Below are positions 1 through 10,615 of a DNA stretch of 64,000 nt, one piece after another. The stretch is from contig OY756969.1 of the NCBI GenBank assembly GCA_963580455.1, positions 18,696,760 through 18,760,759 on the forward strand, read 5' to 3'. The notes beneath the pieces are model-generated. The model did no database searches. It saw only the letters and a program-made list of their open reading frames with translations, and was not told the DNA's origin. Position 1 is the stretch's first letter, and every line of letters starts with the position of its first letter. The stretch is from Euonymus europaeus (Eukaryota > Streptophyta > Magnoliopsida > Celastrales > Celastraceae). A program made the position numbers and the translations under genes.

Positions 1-1352
1 CCGATATATCTAAGTCCATTCCTAATTCCAGCTTGTCTCATCAAACCAAACAAGCTATCCAAATTACTGGTTCGTACCTGCAAACTTTGAAACATAAAAT
101 ATTTTGATAATTCACTTTGCAAGTTAGAAATTGTACCTTGTAATTGTTGTATTTTTGCTTGATCATGATCCTGGTGCTTTTGCATCTCTTCAAGGTTAGT
201 GAGTAATTCAGCTTCACGAACCAATCATTCTTGCAGATTGGTTTGTAGTTGTATTTTGGACTTATGAATTTTTTTTCAAAAGCTATCACTAGTTTATTAT
301 AAGCATCTTGAATATCAACAATATCATCATTCAAATCTTCACTCAATTCACCATCAGACTCATAATTCAGTTCCACATGGATTGACCCAGTGAATTCAAC
401 CAGTGTGCTATTGTCATCATCAGACTTGCCTTCTTCATTGTTACTTTCACTCTCACTAAATGTTGCCTTCATGGACACATTATTCTTCTCTTTGTTTGCA
501 CACTCATGCGACATATGCCCAAAATTGTGACATTCATAACATTAAAAAGTGGCTATAGATTACTTAGCTTTCGTCTCAAATTTTGATTTCAAATTAGCCT
601 TGTCTGGAAGACTAGTCTTCCCCTTTTGCAGCTTGATATATTTTTTGAAATTTTTGGTTAATAAGACCAAACGCTCCTTGTCATCATCTGTGTCTTCTTG
701 AATACACTTCAAAGCAACTCCTTTCAGCTTTTTAGGAATCCGAAAATTTGCTTCATATGTTTGTAAGGACCCCATAAGTTCTTCTACCTTGAGTATGTCA
801 ACATCCTTGCTTTCTTCAATGGTAGCCACCTTAGCTTGAAATCGGACTGGCAAGGAAGGTAGAATTTTCTGAACTATTTTGGTGGGTGAGAGTTGTTCAT
901 GAAGTGCAAACATGAAATTCACTATATCATTCAACTTGGCATAAAATGATCAAAAGTCTCCTCTTCCTCCATCTGTAACATCTCAAAAGAAGGTCTTAAT
1001 TTCTGTAATTTTGAAATTTTCACAGCTGGTGTACCTTCATGTGTAACTTCCAGAATATCTCATGCTTCTTTTGTTGTCTCATAATTTGCAATTCGTCTAA
1101 ATTCCTCAAGACATACATGAGTGAACATAGCATTAAGTGCCCGATTGTTCCAGCCAACATTATCATATTCAGTAGTAGTCCAAGATGTTGTTGGTTTAAG
1201 AATGATCTTCTTTTCATCCTCTATAGTCGGTGGTGTCCATCCATGAATTACCAAAAATCAAACACGCTCATCTAGCATATTCTAGCCTTCCAGAAGGCAT
1301 AGTGCTCACCATTGAAAAATGGAGCTTTGTTTCCATCACGATTAGTATCCAT
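1..1352 (-). pseudogene. gag: Copia Gag (capsid/nucleocapsid), degenerate
   Basis: The minus-strand frame begins at an ATG (1352-1350) and shows the usual Copia Gag opening, with an Asn-Gly-Glu-His-Tyr-Ala-Phe-Trp motif about 12 residues in. It continues through a UBN2-like helical region (about 1254-560). A zinc knuckle follows near 542-501; its C-x2-C-x4-H-x4-C residues (CYECHNFGHMSHEC) are all present. Downstream is a Ser/Glu/Asp-rich acidic stretch. Several stops and frameshifts break the frame (near 1280, 1250 and 950), so no full Gag can be made. Gag would package element RNA into virus-like particles. Family assignment is confident; the clade is not resolved. Confidence 0.8.
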
Positions 1353-1391
1353 TATGAATAAGGATCTTCACCCAACACATAGAATGACCTC

Positions 1392-1402
1392 CTCTGATAC
1401 CA
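1392..1402 (-). promoter_or_regulatory. Primer-binding site (initiator tRNA-Met type)
   Basis: The minus strand reads TGGTATCAGAG, the standard plant retrotransposon match to the 3' end of initiator tRNA-Met. It lies two bases inside the inner end of the LTR. This fixes the minus-strand direction and the inner LTR boundary. Confidence 0.85.
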
Positions 1403-1404
1403 AT

Positions 1405-2371
1405 TGAAAATCTGAGTACTAAAAGTAAATAAAGTGAGACACGCAATATTTATGAGGCAAACCCAATCCAAGGGAAAACCTGCGGTGTCTGTAACCACCA
1501 ATCTTTGAAACAATCCACTATAACAAACGGGTTACAAGAATGCCCCTAGAGAAAGGATCCACATCACCTACACTAGTTTCTAGCTCGAATCACTTGACAC
1601 ACCCAACCACAAGTAGATCCACCACAACGATGCTCTAGAGTCGCATTGAAGTCTTTAAGCTCCGAGAACACACAATAATACCCTCAAAGTGTAATGCAAG
1701 AATGCATGAATTTTATCAAAATAAAAACTCGCTCAAAAAGACATGAAACTGTTTAGAATATGTGAGTTAAAAAACTTAGGGTTATTTGGTTAGCAAAGGC
1801 AATATATATGACATGTGTAGGAACCAAGAAAACCCTAATTGATGGCCTAAAGGATATGTATAATATTGAACCACGAAAATAGGAAAAGATTGTGTCCTAA
1901 TCTTTGGAATCAAGGCCACAAAAGATAAGGAAAGACTTCCTTAAAAGTGAGGAGATGATTATCTCTAAAAATACAAAAGAGATAAATCTAAATAAGAAGA
2001 GATAATCATTCCTAAAACAAACTTGATTTTATACCAATCAATCAATCTATCCAAATCAATTAATGAAATAAAATCAGTTAGCATTATCCAAATAAAAACA
2101 TATCATGTAATTCTAGATGCACATTTTCAAAAGACTTTATGTTCATGTATACTACATCAAAGTTACCTGAAATCGCAGTCAGCTCATGTAAGCTACATGC
2201 AGGTTATCTGAAATGGCAGTCAGCTCATGTAAGCTCCATGCAGGTTATCTGACATCTTCATTTGACCTTTAGTTCACACGTAACTCTCATTCTATCCTAC
2301 TGTGAATCCAAGCTATCCTAAACTAGGAAATTACATTGTTCAAGCATAGTGTCACATACATATTGCTAACA
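1405..2371 (-). repeat. 5' LTR of the left-edge Copia element
   Basis: On the minus strand it starts TGTTAGCA and ends GATTTTCA directly before the primer-binding site, giving the TG...CA ends expected of an LTR. Length is 967 bp. The partner LTR is outside the window, so the outer border rests on the TGTTAGCA start. A 41-bp tandem repeat lies near its outer end. Confidence 0.75.
2161..2253. repeat. 41-bp tandem repeat inside a Copia LTR
   Basis: Two near-identical 41-bp units start at 2175 and 2216, differing at only a few bases, with a partial third unit at 2161-2174. The shared core includes CAGCTCATGTAAGCT. They lie in the minus-strand U3 (promoter) part of the LTR, where such repeats often hold transcription-factor sites; that role is inferred. 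Confidence 0.8.
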
Positions 2372-2376
2372 GGCTG

Positions 2377-3351
2377 TATCTTGGTGTGCTGCCAATGATA
2401 TTTTTGGCCCGTTTGAGCAATGGTGTGCTTTAGTGAAGAAGGGAGCTTTGCAAAGGAAAGCATGGAAGTTATTATTTTATGTAGCTGTCTGGTCAATTCG
2501 GAAAGCCCATAATGTGCTAATCTTCAGAGATAAGCAAGTGATTTAGAAAGAGCTCACATCCCTTATCTTTCATCGATTTCAGGAACGGTCTCAGGTATTT
2601 CTTCACTCAACATTTCACATAATATCACCTCTGTAATTCTCGATAATCTCTATTCATTCATTATAAAATAGGAGATCATCCAGGCACCACAATGGTTGGC
2701 AATCACCAAATATGGGGTTTCTTAAGTGGAATGTCGATGGGTCTAGTAATGGTAAACCTAGGCGAGCAGGTAAGAGGGGGCTGTTAAGAAATGAATCGAG
2801 GCAAGTCTTATACTATTTTAGCTATAATGTAGGAATTTGTGACTCCAATCAAGCTGAGTTCATGGCCATTCCAAAGGCATTGGAGCTATCTGCTTCTTCT
2901 CCCATTGTTAGGCAAACTAACATTATTCTGGAATATGATTCTTTGAATGTATGCGGCTTGGTTAACTCAAAGGGGAAGGTACCTTGGAAACTAAATTTTA
3001 TTCATAACGCAGTTGGTAACTCAATGCTTTATCTCTAATCAATTTGTTTCACGCATATCCCATGGGAAATAAATGATGAGGCTGACATCCTGGCTTTAGA
3101 AAGAGTTCTTTTGCTGGAAGATAAGATTCGATGGTTCTGAGTTACGGTTTTAGGGCAGCAAGCATTATTGAAGTTTCATAGGGATGTTTTTCTTTTATTT
3201 CATGTTTATGCTATGTAATTTTTGTTTGTTCCTGTTCTTGTTTCAGCCTTCTTCTGGAAGGCTTAACTATATGTTTGGTTTTCCTCCGCCTTGTGAGGGT
3301 GTTTATTTATATTAATCTTGAGGCTAAGCCTATTCTATAAAATAAAAAAAA
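2377..3351 (+). mobile_element. LINE (L1-type) 3' end, 5' truncated
   Basis: The plus strand holds the C-terminal part of a LINE ORF2 with an RNase H domain, then a 3' UTR ending in an A-rich tail at about 3339-3351. The left border is the Copia LTR at 2371. No reverse transcriptase is left in the window. The RNase H domain marks this as a different plant L1 subgroup from the large LINE at 32-49 kb, where I see none. Confidence 0.75.
2400..3140 (+). pseudogene. LINE ORF2 C-terminus with RNase H domain
   Basis: From about 2400 the frame encodes a Trp/Lys-rich stretch typical of the region after the reverse transcriptase in plant LINEs. Stops interrupt it, for example near 2546. From 2712 a 108-residue open segment matches the plant LINE RNase H (RVT_3) family: NVDGSS holds the first catalytic Asp, AEFMAI follows with the Glu, and EYDSLN holds the second Asp. 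The match then continues past a stop at 3038 to a final TGA at 3138-3140. The domain would degrade RNA in the RNA-DNA hybrid during target-primed reverse transcription. It is non-functional as it stands. Confidence 0.7.
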
Positions 3352-5037
3352 CACATTTTACTTGTGTGAGTTCTTTAGTTAATAGTTCTGTTGTCGTTGA
3401 AATTACCGTGCTCCGTTACGTCTTATCTTTTTTACATCTAGTATGAGTGACTAAGGTGTGTTCTAATCCTTTCATATGAGATAATTGTCAAGTTTGGCCC
3501 AACGTTTCTAAACAGCATTTGCCGTTCGAGTCAAACACAACGTACTAGCTCGTGTTTGGAGAACCACATTCCTATGCATTTCGGCTAGCTTTAGACAAAA
3601 TGCAGTTCAGCATCAAAGGAGTGACTAGGGTGTACATCAGTTCAGACCTTCACGCGAATCGACTCGAAGAAGGTCGACCAGTCTTCTCCGTCTGTGGAAA
3701 GGTACTGATCTGCCTCCCCATCTCTCTTTCTCTCTCTTTCTCCCTCTAGTCATCTCTCAACTTCTCTCTTAACTCGTCTTTGTATCGATTTTGATAGTGT
3801 TCATGGACGAATAGACGAACGGCCGCTCCTCCACCTGATGCGAACAGGACAGGTACAAATCTGCTGCCTTCGTCTCCCTCGTATACCACTTGTAATTATT
3901 TGTTTGATTTGCTTGTATTATTGGATAATTTTTTCATCTAAGACATGGATGAATGCCTAGGTTTCTGGACAGTGTGATTTCTTGCTTCATATAGGAGAAA
4001 TCGTTACTCTTGTGCTTTTTCTTTCTTTGCCGGATTTGGAAACTAGTCAAATTTTAGTTTCTCTTTATAGCTGCATCGTTTAGTGACAGAGAAACATGTA
4101 TGTGTATCTGAGTATCATTAGTACTATAATTTGCTTAAAGCATCTTTGACTAGTCAAAATCACCATGCGAGACCATTACTCCTTCCCAGTGGCCTTTGAA
4201 ATTTGATTTCCAGTATTTTTTTTCTTTGATTGATGGATTACCTTCTATTTTGCATATTATTCTTTCTTTCATTTTATGATAAAAATGTGCAGGGGAGTGG
4301 TCTTTTTCTAACGTATTGATGAGAAATCTCTCGTGAGGTCAAAGTCTTGCGCTTTGTATGAGCTACATTGAATGTACATTTCACTTATGTTTCAATCTTC
4401 ATTTCGATAATGTCTCTGCTAGGTTGCTTGCCTCATTATGTCATATATATCATTAGATTCGTAAAACCAATCAAATATAAACATAATTTTTTCAATTTTT
4501 TTTAAAAATGTCTTGTATCCCAAAAGCTTAGGTCCTTATTTTAAGTCTTTATAAGAGAATTCCCATATATATATATATATATATATATATGGGTTCTTGG
4601 TGGGTAATCGAATAAATAAATTTACTATCAAGTTAACATTTATGTAGATCTCTTTTTTTAAGGATAACATGAATGTAGTCTAGCCACGCTTAGATTAGTT
4701 TGTAGTTCAAAACTATTGCTCAACTTTATTATTAATTGTTTGTGCCTTGCTAATGTTCCAATTAATTGGTTGCTACTATTCTAATGTTGAGGACATCCAG
4801 AAAATGTATTGACTCCATGAGCTGTTTAATGGGGGTGCTATATCATAAAGTGGCATTGTCGTTGCTATTTTTCTATGACCATACTTGAGGGTTTCTTGTT
4901 CTTAGGCTTTTTTTTTCACAGTATTAAATGTTTTGATTCTATCGTTAGGCCTACATTTGTTCACTTACTGTTTATGATTGTATGGATGCTATTAGTATGA
5001 GTACCCCCACCCCCCACGCCCTCCTACACAATCAAGT
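3352..5037. other. Non-coding interval, no gene recognised
   Basis: I find no convincing gene or element boundary here. A 65-residue frame at 3552-3749 ends in a TC-rich low-complexity run and resembles nothing I know. An (AT)n microsatellite occupies 4565-4590. The 3' part just upstream of 5038 may be the promoter or 5' UTR of the Myb/SANT pseudogene. Confidence 0.5.
4565..4590. repeat. (AT)13 microsatellite
   Basis: An uninterrupted AT dinucleotide run read directly from the sequence. Confidence 0.95.
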
Positions 5038-5835
5038 TCGGACAAGGCAAACTGGGACTCTGCTCAGACTAGAATTTTTGTGAATCTCTGTGTTGAACAA
5101 GTGAGGGCAGGGAGGAGGCCTGACTCTCATTTCAACAAGAAAGGTTAGCAGAAAATCGTAGCCGATTTTGCCGAGCAAATCGGTAAGCGCTACGATCAAC
5201 CCCAGATGAAAAATAAATGGGACAATCTCAAGAAAGAGTACAAGTTGTGGCAAAATGAAGGACCCGAGAACTTGGAACAATTGGAGCTACTATTTGGTGG
5301 TATTTGTCCGACCAGTGAATTTACTTACATACCTGGGTCATCATCTAGGCGAGGGGACGATGTAGAGCATCAACCGAGGACTAGCATTGGCGACAATATT
5401 CAGGTCAATTCCATTGGCACCGGAGAGTCCACTGACACAAATTATGACAACACCAATGATGTTGAGGTTGAAATAAATAGCCCCTCAATTACGCCAGTTT
5501 GACAGAGGTGAAGGTCGCTCACATCTACATCTCGCTGCAAGAAGAAGCAAAAGGCAGCTGATGTACGTGCTGACATCAGTGCGTCACTAGACAAGTTAGT
5601 TTCTGTTGTCAACAACAAAACAAATTCAATTGAAAGTGTACCTGAGGGAGGGAATAAGGCTGAGATTGTTGATTGCTTGCGGATTCTTGAGGACATTCTA
5701 GAGGTGGCAAGTGGGGGACCCTTGTTGGATTTCGTTTTGTTGCTTTTTTAGAATAAGGTGAAGAGTGAGTACTTCACCAATATCTACCGCAAGGATTGGA
5801 GGTTCAACTGGCTGCTTGCTGAGTTCAAGAAATAG
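5038..5835 (+). pseudogene. Myb/SANT-like DNA-binding domain protein (transposon-associated type)
   Basis: The frame opens with a Trp-containing helix (ANWDSAQTRIFVNLCVEQV), an in-frame TAG near 5146, then helices ending in MKNKWDNLKKEYKLW, the hallmark of the Myb/SANT-like (Myb_DNA-bind_3) family. A Ser/Thr/Asp-rich linker follows and then, after a stop at 5500 and a frame change, a C-terminal helical region ending at 5835. In plants this protein type is either a host factor family or the accessory ORF1 of PIF/Harbinger DNA transposons. The stop and frameshift make it a pseudogene. A C-rich run just upstream (5003-5018) puts the nearest ATG out of frame. Confidence 0.65.
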
Positions 5836-6373
5836 GGGGTGGTGCTACTAACAACTGAAAGCGGACATGAAGAGTTTGTTTTACATTTACTACTTACCTT
5901 GAACTTTACAGTTTACTGGACTTTGTTGAGGGACTTTATTTAGTTCTTTTATCAGCTTTTTATTGGGATTTTTTAAGCTTTGTTTGTACTGGACTTTTTT
6001 TAATCACTTTGGACAGTTTTGTATGGACTTATTAAGCTTTGTTTTTACTGGAGTTCGTTTAATTATGAGTTTTGTATTGAAATTAAAGAGCTATTTTTGC
6101 TAGACATGTGCAGGTTATGAGCTGTTTTTACTAGACTTTCTATATTTGTGAAAGGAATTGTTTAGGAAGCGTGAGCTGTTATTGCTATGTTTGGGATTTT
6201 TTAAGCTTTGTTTATACTGGACTTTGTATTGTGAATTGCCTTCTAGATCTTTATTTTTAATATGTCTTACAGTGTTGCCTATGTACTTGGGGTATGCATT
6301 TGTTTTGGTATTTCTGTTGATAGGAACATATAAGTTAATTTTGAATTGTAGCTAACCGAAAATTATTTTATCA
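5836..6373. other. Non-coding interval with a recurring short motif
   Basis: AT-rich DNA between the Myb/SANT remnant and the next possible exon. A TTAAGCTTTGTTT-TACTGGA motif occurs at 5973, 6032 and 6201. The interval ends in a good splice acceptor (TTTTATCAG at 6373), so it may be an intron or intergenic spacer. The 65-residue frame at 6158-6355 is hydrophobic by composition only. Confidence 0.5.
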
Positions 6374-6513
6374 GGTTATGGATAATAATGCTGATGAAAA
6401 TTACCCGTATAATTTGGTTGACTTTGCGATTATCGCGGTGGCGATGGCTGCTGCAAGTGAGTCTTTAGGTTCGGTAACGCGAGGACCTTCTCGGACATTG
6501 GCCCAAACATGGC
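6374..6513 (+). pseudogene. Possible coding exon, unknown product (transposase start?)
   Basis: A splice acceptor at 6373 is followed five bases later by an ATG (6378), then about 45 sense codons and a strong donor, GTAAGTAT, at 6514. The short peptide is Asp/Asn-rich at its start, then alanine-rich, then has TRGPSRTLAQTW. I do not recognise it firmly. Its position after a Myb/SANT ORF on the same strand fits the two-gene layout of PIF/Harbinger transposons, but no DDE catalytic domain is visible downstream. Confidence 0.3.
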
Positions 6514-7920
6514 GTAAGTATATAACTAAAGTGCCTTGATTTATGGTCCATTCTACCATGGTTCTAGTATTCCGTTGGTTTACTCGGTCATAATGATTTC
6601 CCTACTCTTCTTCACATACTGTGTCAGCCACTTTAGGTTGGGAATTAAGGATAATTGGTGCATGGAACCACTTATGTGATGAACCATTTGGGACACTATC
6701 CAGTCTTAGTTATGAATTAATCTTAGAATTGAACTTAGTTTGAGTTTATGCTCTCAATTGCAACTTACATCCCTCTGCACTTCGTCACATGCAACTAACA
6801 ATGAGTGGGAAATCTTAGTTGGGCATTTAATTTAATAGTTTCATTATATGTAGACCAAATTAGAGAAAATCAATACAGATTATAGGTTAGTAAAGTGGGT
6901 GGTTTATTTGAGTGGTGAGGCATGTACATTTTGCATACAGTTAACCAAATCAACCAACTACTATGAGCAATTGATTTGACACAAGAAGTGAGCATGCAAA
7001 TAAAATAAAAATTGATTTGTCTTTTGCATTAGACCAAAAGGGACCCATGCAAAATATGTGTTTTGTAACTTTTAATTTTTTTCTTTTTTATAGTATTAGA
7101 TTATTAGAAAAACTTTAAAAAAAAACTGGTCAAAACTCTCTATTCAAATTCTTTTTAAACTTTTACTGTGGCTGTAAAAACAATTTCATTATTAGAGAAT
7201 ATTTCATGCTAAAGAATATATTCCTCGGCAGAGAATATCAATAATTATCTATGTCAAATTTGGTCTTTTGTTATTGGTGCTTATCTATTGAGGGTTCCCA
7301 TTTTTTGAGTGTAAGGTGAGCCTGAACGCAATTCATAAGTCTTTCTTGGTTTCACGTGTTGTTGTTTTAGCAGCCTATTTCTTTTTTCATCTCTAATGCA
7401 CTTTAAATTTTTCAAGCCCATTGGCAAAGTTGTTTGATAATGGTGAGTTCATTGTTCTTTTATTTCCTCTTCCAATGTACTACGACATTATAAAGTTTAT
7501 TATAATGGTGGTTTGCCAAAATATTGCAGGATGTGATACCCTTGCATGTGCGGTGTGTGCTATTATTTCTTTCACTTGTTGTTGACTACGACTGATAAGA
7601 ACATTTTCTTTGACATTTGTTTTTCATCCTTAAAGTTTGAAAGCTCGACTTTTGCAAGCAACGCCTTGCATGGAAGATATATTTTTCATGTTGGTCTACA
7701 CCCATTTACTATTTACATGCATTTTGTTGGAAGAATCATATCATTTTGTTCCATTGTTCCAGCTAAATTTTCTGTACCGGCTGCTATTATCCCCTGTGGA
7801 TACAAAGTCAAACAAATGGACTATATATTTGACTTTCACTTGCCAACCGTTTCAATCGAGAAGGTTAGTACAGATATTAGCGGTTTATTTTTTAGAAGGT
7901 AATTTCCCTATGTTAGCGAT
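6514..7920. other. Non-coding interval
   Basis: AT-rich, with no recognisable domain. A 118-residue frame at 7546-7902 overlaps another on the same strand in a different phase. It shows no family motif and is probably chance. Part may be intron upstream of the FAR1-like exons. Confidence 0.5.
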
Positions 7921-8322
7921 TGCGTGCGCACTAAAGTTAAATTATATTGTTCTCATGATGACTTCATCACAAGCGAAACGAAGCAAGAAGACAATCTTAT
8001 GGTTGAATTCGAGGAGAATATCGCAGATTATGTTAGAAGCGAATTTGAAAGCGATATGGTAAGATGTTTAATTCAAATAACATATGAATTTTTTTGTGTT
8101 AGGTTCAAATAAATATTCATTAATTTCTAATAGCATTTAATACATTTACAGGTGTTCAAATTACGCCAATCATTGATCGATTGGGTTCAACAAACCTGAC
8201 ACAATTTGGCATATATCATCATTGTCAAAAGATCAGATATTGGTGGATTCGATAAAAAATACAGATTACAATTCAAATTTGATTATGGTGGCAACTACCA
8301 AAGCGAAAAACTCTCAACAAAC
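7921..8322 (+). pseudogene. FAR1/MULE-like N-terminal fragment, two exons
   Basis: The first exon (about 7921-8058) encodes an acidic segment rich in Glu and Asp. It ends at a GTAAGATG donor (8059). A good acceptor (ACATTTACAG, to 8151) starts the second exon, which reads VFKLRQSLIDWVQQT, a TGA, then a basic KRSD...KKYRLQFKFDYGGNYQ stretch. This resembles the FAR1/WRKY-GCM1 zinc-finger region at the start of Mutator-like transposases and FAR1-related proteins. That resemblance is judged by eye only. The exon stops abruptly where the minus-strand Copia begins. Cys residues expected in the finger are not clearly present. Confidence 0.4.
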
Positions 8323-9147
8323 GTCTGATCGGAGTATCTTGATTTTTTAGCTAGTCTGATTCTCCATGACTTTCTTCCAACTCACAAACGTCTCTAGGAC
8401 TTCATCTTTACATCTCATGGTGTAAACCTATAACCACCTAGAACATTCATCAACAAAAGTCACAAAATAGTGTTTCCCTCTAAATGATGCATTCTTGGAA
8501 GGACCCCAAGCATTTGTGTGCACATAATCCAGTATCCCATTAGTCTTGTGGATAATTTTCCCAAATGTAGCTCTTTTTTGCTTGCCCATAACACAATGCT
8601 CACAGAAATCTAACTTGAAGGCAGCAACACCTTTCAATAAACCTTGTTGAACAAGATCATGCAAAGATTTTTTACATGTATGTGCCAACCGCATATGCCA
8701 TATTTTGGTAGTCAACTTGGCTGCAGAATCTATAGCCTCGGTAGTAGTTGCTACTAAGCCTGTAATTGTATTCCCTTTCAAGTAATACAAGTCACTCTCA
8801 CGAGTGCCTTTCATTAAAATCATTGCTCCAAAAATTACCTTCAAAATGCCATCTTGAATAGCAATCCAATAACCTTCGCTTTCCAACTGATCGATGGAGA
8901 TGAGGTTCTTCGTCATCCCTAGGACATACCTGACATCCTTTAACTCTCTGACCACTCCATCATGTAACTTCAAATGGATGCTACAAATCCCCATAATCTG
9001 ACAAGGTTGAGAATTCTCCATCAGAACAACACCATTCTCCAACTTATCAATGCTAGAGAACTAGTCCCTATTGGGAAGCATGGAACGTATCCCCAATATC
9101 TAAAATCCACTCATTAGAAGTTGCGGAATAAACAATTGATGAAATGA
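8323..9147 (-). pseudogene. pol: Copia Pol: protease end, GAG-pre-integrase, integrase N-part
   Basis: Minus-strand frame 9042-8428 encodes the protease-to-integrase junction. DVRYVLGMTKNLISIDQL is typical of Copia just before the zinc domain, and WHMRLAHTCKKSLHDL...CEHCVMGKQKR forms the H-x3-H...C-x2-C GAG-pre-integrase finger. The integrase core begins YVHTNAWGPS. The first catalytic Asp of the DDE triad, which normally follows HT in this motif, is Asn here. After a stop at 8425 the match continues to about 8323 (VYTMRCKDEVLETF). Inactive through truncation, stops and the Asp-to-Asn change. Confidence 0.8.
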
Positions 9148-10027
9148 TCATTGAGTAGTTCGAACCCTCATCTTCATCCTTTTTCTGAGCAACATTAATT
9201 GACGAAGAAGTGGAGTTATCCTTCTTCTTTGCCACCTTTGGAAAATCTTTCTTCCAGCGCCCTCTCTCATGGCAAAAAGCACACTCATCCTTAGCAAGCT
9301 GTCGTCCTCCTCTTGATTTGGACCGACCCGAGAGGAACCACCACCAGATTTCTTTCTATCTCTCGACCTCCCATCTATTGCCAATAATGCCTTTGATTGT
9401 GAATCACGCGATGCCCTTTATCCTTCTTTCTGAAATCAAAATTCAACAATGTAGTAGACACTTCATTGTAGTTTAGTTATGTCTTCCCATATATCAAAGT
9501 GTTGAAAAAAATTCTCAAACTCCTCAGGAAGTGAATTCAACAACAATAAGGTTTTCACCTCATCCTTGAAAATTTATTCTAAATTTTCCAAGTTAGCAAG
9601 CAATTTAGTGAACTCATTCAAGTGCTCACTCATAGATGCACCCCTTCTAATAGTGAAGCGATAAAGCTTCTTCAACAAATGGGGACATGTATTTATCCCC
9701 CAAAATATGTCACATGTCCCTAAAAAAACTCACTTCAAGTACTAGATACTTCAAATCCCTCACTGAGCAATTTTGGATAGTACCACATGCACGCTTGTTC
9801 ATATGTGCCCACTCTTTATCATCAATGTCATATGGCTTGTCTTCCAGCACTTCATCAGGATATTGATGCGCTAGGGCATCCATCACCTTGACATGCCATA
9901 GACCGAAATTGTTTGACCCATCAAACTTCTCCACATCCAAAGGCTCCTTTGAAACAATCCTAGATTGCCTACCCAAAGCCTTCCCACATTTGCCTTTAGT
10001 AGACTCAACCTTCTCATCACTAGACAA
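9148..10027 (-). pseudogene. gag: Copia Gag, degenerate
   Basis: Minus-strand frame 10027-9710 has the UBN2-type Copia Gag opening: VEKFDGSNNFGLWHVKVMD, then a Trp-Ala-His...Cys-Gly-Thr-Ile segment and a LKYLVLEVS motif. The presumed start is TTG rather than ATG, with no other in-frame ATG upstream, so the initiator seems lost. The zinc knuckle lies near 9290-9250 as CAFCHERGRWKKDF, where the expected His and last Cys are replaced by Arg and Phe. Frameshifts separate the two halves. Confidence 0.75.
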
Positions 10028-10244
10028 CCTTAATCAAATTTGATTTCAGCACAAACAAGACAAGAATCCCAATTATAGATAACAATCTCAACAAAAAGTC
10101 AAGGCAATAGCAACCCAAAATCAACACAAAATTCTCACAGGAATTTTATCAAACACCTTGTGGCCACCAACCTCTCAAATTCTCCACCCAAGTATAAATC
10201 TATTTAGAATCAACCAAAGAGAACCCCAAGATTACAAACCTTAA

Positions 10245-10256
10245 GCTCTGATACCA
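10245..10256 (-). promoter_or_regulatory. Primer-binding site (initiator tRNA-Met type)
   Basis: The minus strand reads TGGTATCAGAGC two bases inside the LTR. This matches the tRNA-Met initiator type used by most plant Copia elements and orients the element. Confidence 0.85.
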
Positions 10257-10258
10257 AT

Positions 10259-10615
10259 TGTTACAATTAGAAGCCCAATATGCAATGGAATTGGCTCAAT
10301 CGACGAAACCCTTGTTTGTCCAAACCAAAACAAGAACCACTCTAGTATGAGTAATCAAATATGTAGAGAAAGTAAAACAGTTATAAAGACAAGTGAAGAA
10401 CACAAGAATTACATGGTTCAGCGTTACCCTACGTCCACGAGGAGAAAATGGGGTGTTTATCACATTAGGTTTGAGAGAGAAGTGTCAAAAGTTACAAAAT
10501 AAAACCCCGGGTCCCGACTTTTTAACCCGGATAATTGCGTGTGTGCCTAGGCGCTACACTAACCCACCTATGAGCTACAGTAACGCTTCTAGGGCAGATT
10601 TTTCACAAATCAACA
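10259..10615 (-). repeat. 5' LTR of truncated Copia
   Basis: On the minus strand it starts TGTTGATT and ends TTGTAACA before the primer-binding site, 357 bp, with TGTT...AACA ends. It holds a conserved block at 10410-10440 (ACATGGTTCAGC...CCTACGTCCACG) that also occurs in the unrelated LTRs at 13741 and 15951, and one GCCTAGGCGC palindrome at 10545. Confidence 0.7.

Larger units (their letters stand above)
1..2371 (-). mobile_element. Copia-type LTR retrotransposon, 5' part, cut by window edge
   Basis: Read on the minus strand, the order is LTR (2371-1405), primer-binding site (1402-1392) and a gag-like reading frame (1352 to the left edge). This is the normal start of a Ty1/Copia element. 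Protease, integrase and reverse transcriptase would lie left of base 1 and cannot be seen. The five bases right of the LTR (GGCTG, 2372-2376) are one half of the target duplication; its partner is outside the window. The element abuts the remains of a LINE on the right, so it probably inserted into that LINE. Confidence 0.85.
8323..10615 (-). mobile_element. Truncated Copia retrotransposon (LTR, gag, protease, integrase start)
   Basis: The minus-strand order is LTR (10615-10259), primer-binding site, gag, protease region, GAG-pre-integrase and the first part of integrase, where homology stops at about 8323 just after a KIKILRSD motif. Reverse transcriptase, RNase H and the 3' LTR are absent. 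The left junction lies directly against a FAR1-like exon, so the element was truncated by deletion or recombination rather than ending at an LTR. Confidence 0.8.

Noticed and set aside
3552..3749. A short host gene exon followed by a GT donor
   Set aside because: The frame ends in a TC microsatellite and no partner exon or domain could be recognised.
7546..8062. Two overlapping plus-strand ORFs of 118 and 141 codons as a gene
   Set aside because: No domain motif, phases conflict, and the FAR1-like peptide near 7950 lies in a third frame.
9148..9476. ORFs 9148-9384 (minus) and 9210-9476 (plus) as proteins
   Set aside because: Both are off-frame readings of the Copia gag zinc-knuckle region.
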